Below, piece after piece: positions 11,857-20,580 of a stretch of DNA of 64,000 nucleotides. Within the stretch, counting starts at the first letter, position 1; every line of letters begins with the position of its first letter. The stretch lies in NCBI RefSeq assembly GCF_000364445.2, contig NZ_CP043538.1, positions 3,417,612-3,481,611 on the forward strand, in the 5' to 3' direction. Position numbers and translations under genes: made by a program. The notes below the pieces were generated by a model. That model was not told where the DNA came from, did no database searches, and saw nothing but the letters and a program-made list of their open reading frames with translations. This stretch comes from Methylobacterium mesophilicum SR1.6/6. GTDB taxonomy: Bacteria; Pseudomonadota; Alphaproteobacteria; Rhizobiales; Beijerinckiaceae.

Positions 11857-13044
11857 ATGGACCTGATCACCTCAACTGACACGCTGCGTGAAACCTGCGC
11901 GCGTCTGGCCGCGCAGCCCTTCGTGACCGTGGACACGGAGTTCATGCGCGAGACGACGTATTATCCGAAGCTCTGCCTGATCCAGATGGCGGCTCCGGAC
12001 GGCACCGCCGTGCTGGTCGATCCGCTCGCGCCGGGGATCGATCTGCAGCCCTTCATCGACTTGATGGCCGACGAGCGCACCGTGAAGGTGTTCCACTCCG
12101 CGCGCCAGGATCTCGAGATCATCTGGTTGATGGGCGGCGTGCTGCCGCACCCGTTCTTCGACACCCAGGTCGCCGCGATGGTGTGCGGCTACGGCGACTC
12201 GGTCTCGTACGAGCAGCTCGTCAACGATGTCGCCAAGGCCAAGATCGACAAGTCCTCGCGCTTCACCGACTGGTCGCGGCGGCCGCTTTCGGAGGCCCAG
12301 CTTACCTACGCCCTGTCAGACGTGACCCACCTCGTGAAGGTCTACGAGGTTCTCGTGGCCGAGTTGCTGCGCACGGATCGCGGCGCTTGGCTCGACGAGG
12401 AGATGGCGGTGCTGACCTCGCCGGACACCTATCGGGCCGAGCCCGCGCAGGCCTGGCGCAGGCTGTCGGGCCGGATGCGCAAGCCGCGCGAGATCGCCGT
12501 GCTGATGGAGGTGGCGGCCTGGCGCGAGGGCGAGGCGCAGGCGCGCAACGTTCCCCGCGGGCGCGTCCTCAAGGACGAGGCGGTGATCGACGTGGCCTCG
12601 GCCGCACCGCGCAACGCCGAGGCGCTGGCGCGGCTACGCACCATCCCGGCCGGGTTCGAGCGCTCACGCACGGGCGCCGAGATCCTGTCGGCCGTCGAGC
12701 GCGGTCTGTCGCGCGACACCAGCGAGATCCGCATGCCGGAGCGGATCCGCCGGAGCGGCGGCAACGGCGCGATCGTGGAGCTCCTCAAGGTGCTGCTGAA
12801 GGCCGTCTGCGAGGCCGAGGGCGTGGCTCCGAAGATCATCGCCACCGTAGACGACCTCGAATCCCTCGCGGACGACGATGCCGCCGAGGTGCCGGCTCTC
12901 CAAGGCTGGCGTCGGGTGCTGTTCGGCGAGAAGGCCCTGGCCCTCAAGCAGGGTCGGCTGGCGCTCTCGGTCGTGGCCGGCCGCATCGTCGTGCGGGAGC
13001 TCGACGCAATGCCGGCTGACGCAGAGCCCCTCGGGAATGGCTGA
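11857..13044 (+). CDS. rnd: Ribonuclease D
   Basis: A 395-residue 3'-5' exoribonuclease for tRNA and stable-RNA maturation. The DEDDy exonuclease domain occupies about residues 1-200: Exo [21 protein letters not shown], Exo [14 protein letters not shown], Exo [18 protein letters not shown] with the catalytic Tyr/Asp. An HRDC domain follows ([20 protein letters not shown] onwards). The start is set at ATG 11857, which puts the Exo I motif at its usual distance; ATGs at 11827 and 11830 are in frame and cannot be excluded. Confidence 0.94.
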   Translation: MDLITSTDTLRETCARLAAQPFVTVDTEFMRETTYYPKLCLIQMAAPDGTAVLVDPLAPGIDLQPFIDLMADERTVKVFHSARQDLEIIWLMGGVLPHPFFDTQVAAMVCGYGDSVSYEQLVNDVAKAKIDKSSRFTDWSRRPLSEAQLTYALSDVTHLVKVYEVLVAELLRTDRGAWLDEEMAVLTSPDTYRAEPAQAWRRLSGRMRKPREIAVLMEVAAWREGEAQARNVPRGRVLKDEAVIDVASAAPRNAEALARLRTIPAGFERSRTGAEILSAVERGLSRDTSEIRMPERIRRSGGNGAIVELLKVLLKAVCEAEGVAPKIIATVDDLESLADDDAAEVPALQGWRRVLFGEKALALKQGRLALSVVAGRIVVRELDAMPADAEPLGNG

Positions 13045-13109
13045 CAACGGGTCGTCGGTCCCCGCCCAACCTGAGCTGTGCGCGTGACACGTCGGCGGGT
13101 CGGGATTAA

Positions 13110-13439
13110 ATGGCAACAGGGTTGCCGATTAATCCCCTCCGCGTCGTGCGTATGTTCGAGCCGAACGAAGTCTTAAAGACGTTGACCGGCCGTGGGCTGG
13201 TTTCGGCGGAGGGTTGCGGCTCCGTGCGGGTTCGTTACCGCGTGGTCATCGAGCGACGGGAAGGCGGCGTCGTCGCCTTCGGCAATCTCTACGGCAGTCA
13301 CGCCAATCTGCGGCCCATCTGGCTTGAGCCTGACGCCCAACTCCGGCTCGCGAACGGCCGCCGCCTGACGATATCCCTGACCGATCTCGTGGGCGACGTG
13401 GCCGAGTTCGAGGGAACGGGGCCGGTCGGCCCGCTCTAG
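13110..13439 (+). CDS. Hypothetical protein, about 109 residues
   Basis: I do not recognise this protein. From the ATG at 13110 it encodes 109 residues; an internal ATG at 13152 gives 95. Composition is beta-rich: VRVRYRVVIERREGG, then VVAFGNLYGSH and LRLANGRRLTISLTDLVGDVAEFEG, suggesting a small barrel. No signal peptide or cysteine cluster is present. It sits between rnd and the long xoxF upstream region and may have its own promoter. Frame continuity and codon pattern make it a likely real gene. Confidence 0.5.
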   Translation: MATGLPINPLRVVRMFEPNEVLKTLTGRGLVSAEGCGSVRVRYRVVIERREGGVVAFGNLYGSHANLRPIWLEPDAQLRLANGRRLTISLTDLVGDVAEFEGTGPVGPL

Positions 13440-14257
13440 GCGGACGTCGAGAGCCTGATTTCGCCGCGCATGGCGACTCAGAGCCTCGCGCTGCGATGTG
13501 CGGCCGCAGGGCGACGCGGGGCCCACATCGCGCGGCCCTGCGAAAACCGGTCTGCTGCACATCTACGATGAGGGGATCGATCAGTCCCGGGGGAGGGGTC
13601 CTCCGGCCCGGCCGTCGCGCGTCTTCCAGCGTCCAGTGACCCGGGATGATTCGGCAATCTTCTCGCGCGAACCCGCCGAAGCATTCTTGGATCCCGATCA
13701 ACGACGAGTGCGGCGACTGGGCGCACGGCCACCGCGTCGGCGGTTCCGTCGCCGGGGAGGCCCCTGGACGCCTTCGCACCGCAAAGATTCCTCCGCGCCG
13801 ACGCCGAAGCGATACGGTCCGGCTCCCGCCACGCGCGCATATGGCGCCGTAGCAAAGCTTCGCCCCCTGCAAGACCTGCATAGGAAGGCGTCACATCGGC
13901 GTGAGGACAATCCCGAACGAAGCCGAACTAATTGTGCGTCGCAACATTTTCTTCTGCGGCACAATGACAGGGACTAGGCTTGTGTCACCCTAAACGAAGC
14001 TTTCACCGCGGGGGTTATCGCGCGGAAGAGCGAGTTGACGGCGCTCAAAAATCTCTTAGAGTTCGTTCAAGCCTCGGTTTCGAGGGAGCCGCCCCAGGGA
14101 TGGCGGTTCCTGGCTAGGGGATCGGTAGATCTCCTCGAAGTCCACTATGCCCGCTACCGAGGCGTCCATCCCTGTCGCAAACAGTCAGGTCGGAGTCCGA
14201 GCGACGCCCTTCTCTACGCGCGCCGCAACGACCCTTAAAGACTTGTCGGAGGAACCC
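13440..14257 (+). promoter_or_regulatory. 818-bp non-coding region upstream of xoxF
   Basis: No convincing gene lies here; the open frames are arginine/proline-rich and look like noise. The last 350 bp are less GC-rich than the coding DNA around them. They contain an inverted repeat (13931-13965) and two small hairpins just before xoxF: one around CCTCG-gttt-CGAGG, the other around CCGCC...GGCGG. A GGAGG ribosome-binding site stands 7 bp before the xoxF ATG. In methylotrophs xox expression responds to lanthanides and to MxbDM/MxcQE. That these sites serve that control is inference. Confidence 0.5.
13931..13965. promoter_or_regulatory. Inverted repeat upstream of xoxF
   Basis: ATTGTGC at 13931-13937 is repeated as GCACAAT at 13959-13965, with 21 bases between the arms. 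It lies about 290 bp before the xoxF start, in a locally A/T-richer patch. The arm spacing of three helical turns would suit a dimeric regulator. It could also be chance. Confidence 0.25.
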
Positions 14258-16063
14258 ATGAGAGCAGTGCATCTCCTTGCGCTCGGCGCGGGTGTTGCGG
14301 CCGTCGCCGCGCCGGCGCTGGCCAACGAAAGCGTCATGAAGGGCATCGCCAATCCGGCGGAGCAGGTCCTTCAGACGGTAGACTACGCCAATACGCGTTA
14401 TTCCAAGCTCGATCAGATCAACGCCAAGAACGTCAAGGATCTCCAGGTTGCCTGGACGTTCTCGACCGGCGTTCTGCGCGGCCACGAGGGCTCGCCGCTC
14501 GTCATCGGCAACATGATGTACGTGCACACGCCGTTCCCGAACATCGTGTACGCCCTCGACCTCGACCACGAGGCGAAGATCGTCTGGAAGTACGAGCCCA
14601 AGCAGGATCCGTCCGTGATCCCGGTCATGTGCTGTGACACGGTCAACCGTGGTCTGGCCTACGCCGACGGCGCCATCCTCCTGCACCAGGCCGACACCAC
14701 CCTCGTGTCGCTCGACGCCAAGACCGGCAAGGTCAACTGGTCGGTCGTGAACGGCGACCCGAAGAAGGGCGAGACCAATACCGCCACGGTTCTGCCCGTG
14801 AAGGACAAGGTCATCGTCGGCATCTCGGGCGGCGAGTTCGGCGTGCAGTGCCACGTCACCGCCTACGACCTGAAGACCGGCAAGAAGGTGTGGCGCGGCT
14901 ACTCCGAGGGTCCGGACGACCAGATGCTGGTCGACCCGGAGAAGACCACCTCGCTCGGCAAGCCTGTCGGCAAGGACTCCTCGCTGAAGACCTGGGAAGG
15001 CGATCAGTGGAAGACCGGCGGCGGCTGCACCTGGGGCTGGTTCTCGTACGATCCCAAGCTCGACCTGATGTATTACGGCTCGGGCAACCCCTCGACCTGG
15101 AACCCCAAGCAGCGTCCGGGCGACAACAAGTGGTCGATGACCATCTGGGCGCGTAACCCGGATACCGGCGTCGCCAAGTGGGTCTACCAGATGACCCCCC
15201 ACGACGAGTGGGACTACGACGGCATCAACGAGATGATCCTCACGGATCAGAAGGTTGACGGCAAGGAGCAGCCGCTCCTGACCCACTTCGACCGTAACGG
15301 CTTCGGCTACACGCTGAACCGCGCGGACGGCAACCTGCTGGTGGCCGAGAAGTACGACCCGGCCGTCAACTGGGCGACCAAGGTCGACATGGACAAGGGC
15401 TCGAAGAACTACGGCCGTCCGCTGGTCGTGTCGAAGTACTCGACCGAGCAGAACGGTGAGGACACCAACTCCAAGGGCATCTGCCCGGCGGCCCTCGGGT
15501 CGAAGGATCAGCAGCCTGCGGCCTTCTCGCCGAAGACCAACCTGTTCTACGTGCCCACCAACCACGTCTGCATGGACTACGAGCCGTTCCGGGTGACCTA
15601 CACCCCGGGCCAGCCCTACGTCGGTGCGACCCTCTCGATGTACCCGGCCCCGAACTCGCACGGCGGCATGGGCAACTTCATCGCGTGGGATGGCGTCAAC
15701 GGCAAGATCAAGTGGTCCAACCCCGAGCAGTTCTCGGTGTGGTCCGGTGCTCTGGCCACCGCCGGCGACGTGGTGTTCTACGGCACGCTTGAGGGCTACC
15801 TGAAGGCGGTCGACGACAAGACCGGCAAGGAGCTCTACAAGTTCAAGACCCCGTCGGGCATCATCGGCAACGTGATGACCTACCAGCACAAGGGCAAGCA
15901 GTACGTCGGCGTCCTCTCGGGCGTGGGCGGCTGGGCCGGCATCGGCCTCGCGGCCGGCCTGACCGACCCGAATGCCGGCCTCGGCGCGGTGGGCGGCTAC
16001 GCGGCCCTGACCCAGTACACCAACCTCGGTGGTCAGCTGACGGTCTTCGCTCTGCCGAACTAA
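14258..16063 (+). CDS. xoxF: Lanthanide-dependent PQQ methanol dehydrogenase XoxF
   Basis: A 601-residue periplasmic quinoprotein oxidising methanol to formaldehyde (or further), with PQQ and a light lanthanide. A signal peptide covers residues 1-22 (cleavage after APALA). The adjacent Cys125-Cys126 pair is the PQQ-contacting disulphide. Metal/PQQ ligands visible are Glu193 (GGEFG), Asn277 (GSGNP) and catalytic Asp319. Asp321, two residues on (WDYD), marks XoxF and supplies the extra carboxylate for lanthanides; calcium-type MxaF has Ala there. Tryptophan-docking propeller repeats run throughout. The ATG has a strong GGAGG site. It is first of xoxFGJ. Codon use is strongly biased, consistent with high expression. 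Confidence 0.97.
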   Translation: MRAVHLLALGAGVAAVAAPALANESVMKGIANPAEQVLQTVDYANTRYSKLDQINAKNVKDLQVAWTFSTGVLRGHEGSPLVIGNMMYVHTPFPNIVYALDLDHEAKIVWKYEPKQDPSVIPVMCCDTVNRGLAYADGAILLHQADTTLVSLDAKTGKVNWSVVNGDPKKGETNTATVLPVKDKVIVGISGGEFGVQCHVTAYDLKTGKKVWRGYSEGPDDQMLVDPEKTTSLGKPVGKDSSLKTWEGDQWKTGGGCTWGWFSYDPKLDLMYYGSGNPSTWNPKQRPGDNKWSMTIWARNPDTGVAKWVYQMTPHDEWDYDGINEMILTDQKVDGKEQPLLTHFDRNGFGYTLNRADGNLLVAEKYDPAVNWATKVDMDKGSKNYGRPLVVSKYSTEQNGEDTNSKGICPAALGSKDQQPAAFSPKTNLFYVPTNHVCMDYEPFRVTYTPGQPYVGATLSMYPAPNSHGGMGNFIAWDGVNGKIKWSNPEQFSVWSGALATAGDVVFYGTLEGYLKAVDDKTGKELYKFKTPSGIIGNVMTYQHKGKQYVGVLSGVGGWAGIGLAAGLTDPNAGLGAVGGYAALTQYTNLGGQLTVFALPN

Positions 16064-16092
16064 TCGGCCGCAGGGTGCAAGTGTAAAATCGG

Positions 16093-16118
16093 TGCCGGCG
16101 CGGGTTCCCGCGCCGGCA
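16093..16118 (+). terminator. GC-rich hairpin between xoxF and xoxG
   Basis: An 11-bp perfect stem (TGCCGGCGCGG pairing with CCGCGCCGGCA) with a four-base loop starts 30 bp after the xoxF stop. The downstream sequence TCCTTGTG is only weakly U-rich. It looks like a partial terminator or a 3'-end stabiliser of the xoxF message. That would give much more xoxF than xoxGJ transcript. Confidence 0.6.
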
Positions 16119-16197
16119 TCCTTGTGATTAGACTCATGCGCAAGAGGCTGCGGCTCGAAGGGAGACGAAAGGCCTCGCGCCTAGGGAGACACATGCT

Positions 16198-16809
16198 TTG
16201 TTCAACCTCAGCACGATCGTAACGCGGCCGGTTATCGCCGCCCTCGCCCTAGCCACCGTGTCCGCGGTGGCCGTACATGCTGAGGATGCCAAGCCTGCCG
16301 ACCCCGCCCTCGCCAACTCGCTCAACGCCAACGACAAGACGGCCGAGCAGGACGAGAAGCTCCTCAAGAAGGATGCCGCCGTTAAGGTCGAGGACGGCAA
16401 GTACCTGGATGCCGAAGGCCATCCGACCTTCCGCGTGACGCAGGACGGCAAGAAGCTCGATTGGTATACGTATTCCGGATACCGCCGCTACCACGCCGAG
16501 TGCCACGTCTGCCACGGACCGGACGGCATGGGCTCGACCTACGCGCCGGCGCTGAAGGACTCGCTGAAGCACCTCTCCTACGAGGAGTTCATCGGCATCC
16601 TGGTCGGCGGCAAGCAGGACGTGAACGCCTCCGAGCAGAAGGTCATGCCGGCCTTCGGCGACAACAAGAACGTCATGTGCTATTCGGACGATCTCTACGT
16701 CTACTTGAAGGCGCGTGCCGCCGGAGCGATCGGGCGTATCCGTCCCTCGGAGCACGAGGACAAGCCCGAAGGCGCCCGGAAGTCCGAGAAGGAGTGCATG
16801 GGCGGTTGA
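16198..16809 (+). CDS. xoxG: Cytochrome c XoxG, electron acceptor of XoxF
   Basis: A 203-residue periplasmic c-type cytochrome. A signal peptide occupies residues 1-29 (hydrophobic core VIAALALATVSAVAV, ending AHAE-like). A single heme site is C102-H-V-C105-H106 followed by GPDGMG. KVMPAFGDNKNVM provides the likely axial Met. The C-terminal 25 residues are charged. The start appears to be TTG at 16198, preceded by AGGGAGA; a nearby ATG at 16193 is in the wrong frame. Position directly after xoxF and before xoxJ, and the family pattern, give the role: taking electrons from XoxF and passing them to a class I cytochrome. Confidence 0.92.
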   Translation: MFNLSTIVTRPVIAALALATVSAVAVHAEDAKPADPALANSLNANDKTAEQDEKLLKKDAAVKVEDGKYLDAEGHPTFRVTQDGKKLDWYTYSGYRRYHAECHVCHGPDGMGSTYAPALKDSLKHLSYEEFIGILVGGKQDVNASEQKVMPAFGDNKNVMCYSDDLYVYLKARAAGAIGRIRPSEHEDKPEGARKSEKECMGG

Positions 16810-17654
16810 TGTCGTCCCCTGCCCGGATCCTTGCACTCTGCGCCCTGTCGTTGACGGTGGCGCAGGGCGCTCACGCCCAGCATCTGCCGGATACGGTCAC
16901 CACCGACGTGCTGCGCGTCTGCGGGGACCCGGGCAACATGCCGTTCTCCGAACGCAAGGAGGACGGCTTCGAGAACAAGATCGCGGCGATCATCGCCGAT
17001 GAGCTGAAGATCAAGGTCCGCTATTACTGGCTGACCCAGGGGCCCGGCTTCGTGCGCAACACGCTCGGGACCGGCCTCTGCGACCTCATCATGGGTCAGG
17101 CCTTCGGCAGCGACCTCGTCCAGACGACCAACCCGTATTATCGCTCCGCCTACACGCTGGTCACCCGCGCGGGCGAGTTCGACGGCGTCTCCGCCCTCGA
17201 CGACCCGCGCCTGAAGGGCAAGAGCATCGGGGTGATCGCCGGCACGCCGCCGGTCAACCGGATGGGCGAGCTCGGCCTCGTCTCCAGCATGAAGGCCTAC
17301 GCGCCATACCAGCTCGATCCGGCCCGCAAGCACCAGACGGTGGCGGCCGAGATCGTCGCGGCTCTGGCCTCCAAGGAGATCGACGCCGCCGTGCTCTGGG
17401 GCCCGGCAGCCGGGTGGCTCGCCAAGCAGTCGGGAACGGCCATGCGCGTCGTGCCGCTGCTCAAGGAGCCGGAGCGGCCGCCGATGGCCTACCGGATCGC
17501 CATGGGCGTCAGGATCGGCGAGAACGACTGGAAGCGCTCGCTGAATACCGTGCTGCGCAAGCGCAAGGCCGACATCGATAAGGTTCTTCGCGACTACGAC
17601 GTGCCGCTCCTCGACGAGGAGGAGAACAGGCTGGCCGAACCCGGCGAACGGTGA
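16809..17654 (+). CDS. xoxJ: XoxJ, periplasmic solute-binding-like protein of the xox operon
   Basis: A 281-residue exported protein with a signal peptide (residues 1-23, cleavage after GAHA). The fold is that of amino-acid-type periplasmic binding proteins (DVLRVCGDPGNMPFSERKEDGFENKIAAIIADEL, later DPRLKGKSIGVIAGTPP and AAVLWGPAAGWLAK). It is the MxaJ/XoxJ family. The role is not settled; helping to mature or activate apo-XoxF has been proposed. The ATG overlaps the xoxG stop (TGATG), so the two are translationally coupled. It ends 90 bp before the convergent folK stop. Confidence 0.93.
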   Translation: MSSPARILALCALSLTVAQGAHAQHLPDTVTTDVLRVCGDPGNMPFSERKEDGFENKIAAIIADELKIKVRYYWLTQGPGFVRNTLGTGLCDLIMGQAFGSDLVQTTNPYYRSAYTLVTRAGEFDGVSALDDPRLKGKSIGVIAGTPPVNRMGELGLVSSMKAYAPYQLDPARKHQTVAAEIVAALASKEIDAAVLWGPAAGWLAKQSGTAMRVVPLLKEPERPPMAYRIAMGVRIGENDWKRSLNTVLRKRKADIDKVLRDYDVPLLDEEENRLAEPGER

Positions 17655-17675
17655 GCGGCCGGTTGTCCGACCCGC

Positions 17676-17692
17676 CACCTCATCCTGAGGTG
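17676..17692. repeat. Short palindrome CACCTCA-tcc-TGAGGTG between xoxJ and folK
   Basis: A 17-bp element with 7-bp self-complementary arms. It shares CCTCATCCTGAGGTG with each arm of the larger palindrome at 23051-23134. It sits in the 90-bp gap between two convergent genes, where it could end transcription from either side. It appears to be a single half of a dispersed repeat. Confidence 0.6.
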
Positions 17693-17744
17693 ATGTGTGG
17701 GAGGACCGTGACGGGCCTCGGCGGTACGCGTGCGGCCCCCGATT

Positions 17745-18215
17745 TCAGACCCGCTCAATCCCCGTGCGATCGAGCTTTGCCAGGGCCTCCGCCGCACGCT
17801 CGCCCCCGATGACGAGATCCGGCGCGATCTCGACCAGGGGCACCAGCACGAAGGCCCGCTCGCGCACGTAGCGGTGCGGCAGCACGAGACGCGCGTCGTC
17901 CACGGCGGCGCCCTCGTAGGACAGGACGTCGATATCGATCACCCGCGGCCCCCAGCGCTCCTCGCGCACGCGGCCGAGTTCCTGCTCCACGCGCAGGCAC
18001 GCATCGAGCAGGCCGTGCGGGTCCAGATCGGTCTCGACCGCGACGGCGCCATTGAGGAACCAGGGCTGATCGGTCCTGCCCCAGGGCGGCGTGCGATAAT
18101 CGGCCGAACGCGCCACCACCCTGATGCCCGGTGTCGCGTTGAGACCGGCGACCGCCCGGTCGAGCATCGCGGCCATGTCGCCGACATTGCTGCCGATTCC
18201 GAGATAGGCCCTCAT
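17745..18215 (-). CDS. folK: HPPK, 2-amino-4-hydroxy-6-hydroxymethyldihydropteridine pyrophosphokinase
   Basis: A 156-residue cytosolic enzyme transferring pyrophosphate from ATP to hydroxymethyl-dihydropterin in folate synthesis. Family motifs are present: LGIGSNVGDMAAML at the N-terminus, the TPPWGRTDQPWFLNGAVAV substrate segment, and EERWGPRVIDIDVL with the metal-binding Asp pair, then LPHRYVRERAFVL. It is the last gene of folP-folB-folK, its ATG overlapping the folB stop. In this organism pterin precursors are also used for tetrahydromethanopterin. Confidence 0.96.
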   Translation of the reverse strand: MRAYLGIGSNVGDMAAMLDRAVAGLNATPGIRVVARSADYRTPPWGRTDQPWFLNGAVAVETDLDPHGLLDACLRVEQELGRVREERWGPRVIDIDVLSYEGAAVDDARLVLPHRYVRERAFVLVPLVEIAPDLVIGGERAAEALAKLDRTGIERV

Positions 18216-18589
18216 GGATGGCTTTCGCGGCGGCGCGTGATCTCCACGCTGACACTCTCCAGGATGGCGGGAACGGGGGCGCTCGGCTTGTCGATCCGCA
18301 CGGTGATCGCCTCAACCGGCGGGAAGCCCGTCAGGATCGAGGTCGCGATCGCTTCCGCCAGCGCCTCGATCAGGTTGAAGCGGCGCTCCGTGGCGATCTC
18401 GACCGCAACCTGCGTGAGGTCTGCGTAGCTCACCGTACCGCCGACGTCGTCGGAGCGTCCCGCCGGACCGAGATCGAGAGCGGCTTCCAGCGTGATGTAG
18501 AAGCGCTGGCCGAGCACCGCCTCCTCGGGCAGCAGGCCGTGGCGGCCGAACACCGCGATGCGGGTCACGCGGATCACGTCGCCGGCCAT
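18212..18589 (-). CDS. folB: Dihydroneopterin aldolase
   Basis: A 125-residue enzyme cleaving dihydroneopterin to hydroxymethyl-dihydropterin and glycolaldehyde. The family pattern is clear: VTRIAVFGRHGLLPEEAVLGQRFYITLEA, then DVGGTVSYADLTQV, FNLIEALAEAIATSIL and ITVRIDKPSAPVP. It starts 2 bp after folP ends and overlaps folK by 4 bp, so the three folate genes are one unit. It acts directly before FolK in the pathway. Confidence 0.95.
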   Translation of the reverse strand: MAGDVIRVTRIAVFGRHGLLPEEAVLGQRFYITLEAALDLGPAGRSDDVGGTVSYADLTQVAVEIATERRFNLIEALAEAIATSILTGFPPVEAITVRIDKPSAPVPAILESVSVEITRRRESHP

Positions 18590-18591
18590 GC

Positions 18592-19446
18592 TCAGCGGCC
18601 CTCCGGCCGCATGACGGCATCGACCACGCGCATGGCATCGACGTGGGCCGCCACGTCGTGCACCCGCACGATGTCGGCGCCCAGCGTCGCGGCGACCGCA
18701 TGCGCCGCCAGCGAGCCGTGGAGGCGGTCGGCCGGGCGGGTCTCGCGATCGTGCAAGCGTCCCAGCAGCGACTTGCGGGAGACACCGACCAGAACCGGAA
18801 AACCGAGGGCTCGAATCTCAGGCAGCCGCCTCAAGGCTTCCAAGTGCTGTGTCCAGGTCTTGCCGAAGCCGACCCCCGGATCGAGCACGATATCGGAATC
18901 CTGGATGCCGGCCCGATGGGCGATGGCAAGCGACCGCTCGAAGAAGGCGAGCATGTCGGCGACGATGTCGAGGTCGGGCTCGATCGTCTCGCGGTTGTGC
19001 ATGATGATGACCGGCGCACCATGCGCCGCCGCCACGGTGGCGATGTCGGGCTCGCGCTGAAGCCCCCAGACGTCGTTCACGATCCGAGCGCCGGCTTCCA
19101 GCGCCACCCGCGCCGTGGACGCCTTGTAGGTGTCGATGGAGATCGGCACCGCCAGCCGGGGTGCCACGGCCCGGATCACCGGCAGGACCCGTGCCTGCTC
19201 CTCCTCGGCCGGGACCGGCGTATGGCCGGGCCTCGTGGACTCGCCGCCGATGTCGAGGATCGCCGCGCCTTCGGACACCAGCCGCTCGGCCTGGGAGACG
19301 GCCTCGGCCTCTCCGGCGAACAGGCCTCCGTCCGAGAAGGAATCGGGCGTGACGTTGAGGATGCCCATGACCAGCGTGCGCCCACCGAGATCGGGCAGGA
19401 GGTCGGACAGGCCGGGGGAGGGGGTCACGGAGCGGGTCCCGTTCAC
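18592..19446 (-). CDS. folP: Dihydropteroate synthase
   Basis: A protein of about 284 residues with a TIM barrel, condensing hydroxymethyl-dihydropterin pyrophosphate with p-aminobenzoate. Diagnostic motifs are MGILNVTPDSFSDGG, DIGGESTRPG, INDVWG-like VNDVWGL and DPGVGFGKT. I take the start as GTG at 19446 (V-N-G-T-R-S), giving normal length; the frame is open much further upstream but that part is antisense to another gene. It follows the two secreted unknown proteins and pqqE on the same strand, so it may be read from the pqq transcript as well as from a local promoter. Confidence 0.92.
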   Translation of the reverse strand: MNGTRSVTPSPGLSDLLPDLGGRTLVMGILNVTPDSFSDGGLFAGEAEAVSQAERLVSEGAAILDIGGESTRPGHTPVPAEEEQARVLPVIRAVAPRLAVPISIDTYKASTARVALEAGARIVNDVWGLQREPDIATVAAAHGAPVIIMHNRETIEPDLDIVADMLAFFERSLAIAHRAGIQDSDIVLDPGVGFGKTWTQHLEALRRLPEIRALGFPVLVGVSRKSLLGRLHDRETRPADRLHGSLAAHAVAATLGADIVRVHDVAAHVDAMRVVDAVMRPEGR

Positions 19447-19514
19447 GAGCGCGGTTCGGGAGCCGGTCTGCGCGAATCGCGCGGCCGGCGCAACGCCGGC
19501 CGCGCAATCCACAC

Positions 19515-19877
19515 TCAGCCGCGATAGCAGCGGATCTCGGCCTCGGCCTGGGCGCGCCGCAGATCGGCGACCTTGTCGTCGAAGATCTTGGTCGACTTGA
19601 ACTCGTTGGCGCGGTTGCCGATTCCCTGACGCATCGACAGCACCGTGCTCGCCTGCACGTACTTGTCGTAGGGCAGGATCGCGGCAAGCTGGTCGAGCGA
19701 GCAGGAGCACTTCTGCAGGCTCTCGCGCGTCTGGCCGTTGGCCGCCATGCAGCCGAACACGTAATCGACCCGCGCATCGGTCGGGTAGTCGTTCTCCTCG
19801 GCCGCCCAGCCGGCCAGCCCCGAAACCGTCAGGGCGAGGGCGGCGAGGGCGGTGCGGCTAGCCAGCCTTCTGGTCAT
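19515..19877 (-). CDS. Secreted hypothetical protein of the pqq-fol run, 120 residues
   Basis: I do not recognise a characterised family. A signal peptide is evident (residues 1-25, [21 protein letters not shown]). The mature part is about 95 residues with four cysteines: FGCMAANGQ, then KCSC, then Cys near the end (IRCYRG). That suggests a small disulphide-stabilised periplasmic protein. The rest is predicted helical (LDQLAAILPYDKYVQASTVL). It overlaps the preceding gene by 20 bp and lies downstream of pqqE. Context links it to PQQ or methanol dehydrogenase, but function is unproven. Confidence 0.75.
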   Translation of the reverse strand: MTRRLASRTALAALALTVSGLAGWAAEENDYPTDARVDYVFGCMAANGQTRESLQKCSCSLDQLAAILPYDKYVQASTVLSMRQGIGNRANEFKSTKIFDDKVADLRRAQAEAEIRCYRG

Positions 19878-20580
19878 AGTTCAGCTTCTCCTCGAGCAGT
19901 TCGCCGCCGTCCTGGCTCTTCGACGACGCCTCGATCGAGACGATCTCGCCGGGGACCGAAGGGGCGGTGACGAAGGTGTAGGTCATGTCGTCCATGCCGC
20001 GCATGCGTTGCGTCATCGCGTCGCCCGCGAACGGCTTCGTGACGACGCGCCAGCCGTCGACCTCGCGGCCACCGATGGTCACCTTGGTGGGCGTCACGGT
20101 CGCCTTCTCGCGCAGGCCCTTGCGGATCGCGAGCTTCAGGTAGCGCGGGTTGGCTTCCAGGACCTTCGACAGCACCCGAAGGTGGTTCTCCAGGAACAGG
20201 GAGACGACCGGATTGCCCGCCATGTCCTCGAAGGGGCCGGCCGGCACGCGATTCAACCCTGAGAACATCGTGACGGAGATGTCCCGCGCCTCGGGACTCT
20301 TCCCGGGCTCCATCTTGAGCGTCACCGTGTCCTCGAGCGGCGCGCCGAACGGCCCCTTGGAGATCCCGGAACGGCGCAGGTAGTCGTAGGTGATGGTCGA
20401 GCCGGGGGCCGTGTTCTTCATGTGCGGCTGATCGAACAGCAGATCGGCCGCGCTGGGCGGCGCCGCGGCGTTGGCCTGGGTGACGGCGGGTTTCGGCGCG
20501 TCCTCGGCGAAGGCCGGCAGCGCGGTCAGCGCCAGCGCGATGGCGGTCGTGGCGAGACCTCTCACGACTTGAACTCTCAC
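19858..20580 (-). CDS. Exported protein of unknown function directly after pqqE
   Basis: A 240-residue protein from a GTG start overlapping the pqqE stop (GTGA). A signal peptide spans residues 1-25 ([16 protein letters not shown], then EDAPK). The mature part begins with an Ala/Pro-rich linker. A beta-rich body of about 190 residues follows, with [52 protein letters not shown] and [26 protein letters not shown]. It has no cysteine and no known catalytic motif that I can see. It may bind a ligand or partner in the periplasm. Tight coupling to pqqE argues for a role tied to PQQ or PQQ enzymes. Confidence 0.8.
   Translation of the reverse strand: MRVQVVRGLATTAIALALTALPAFAEDAPKPAVTQANAAAPPSAADLLFDQPHMKNTAPGSTITYDYLRRSGISKGPFGAPLEDTVTLKMEPGKSPEARDISVTMFSGLNRVPAGPFEDMAGNPVVSLFLENHLRVLSKVLEANPRYLKLAIRKGLREKATVTPTKVTIGGREVDGWRVVTKPFAGDAMTQRMRGMDDMTYTFVTAPSVPGEIVSIEASSKSQDGGELLEEKLNYDQKAG

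Noticed and set aside
13478..13977. Open frames on both strands in the xoxF upstream region
   Set aside because: They overlap one another, are arginine/proline-rich, lack ribosome-binding sites and show no family likeness.
14258..16063. Calcium-dependent methanol dehydrogenase MxaF
   Set aside because: The WDYD motif with Asp at position 321, the operon xoxG/xoxJ and absence of mxaI-type genes identify the lanthanide form XoxF.
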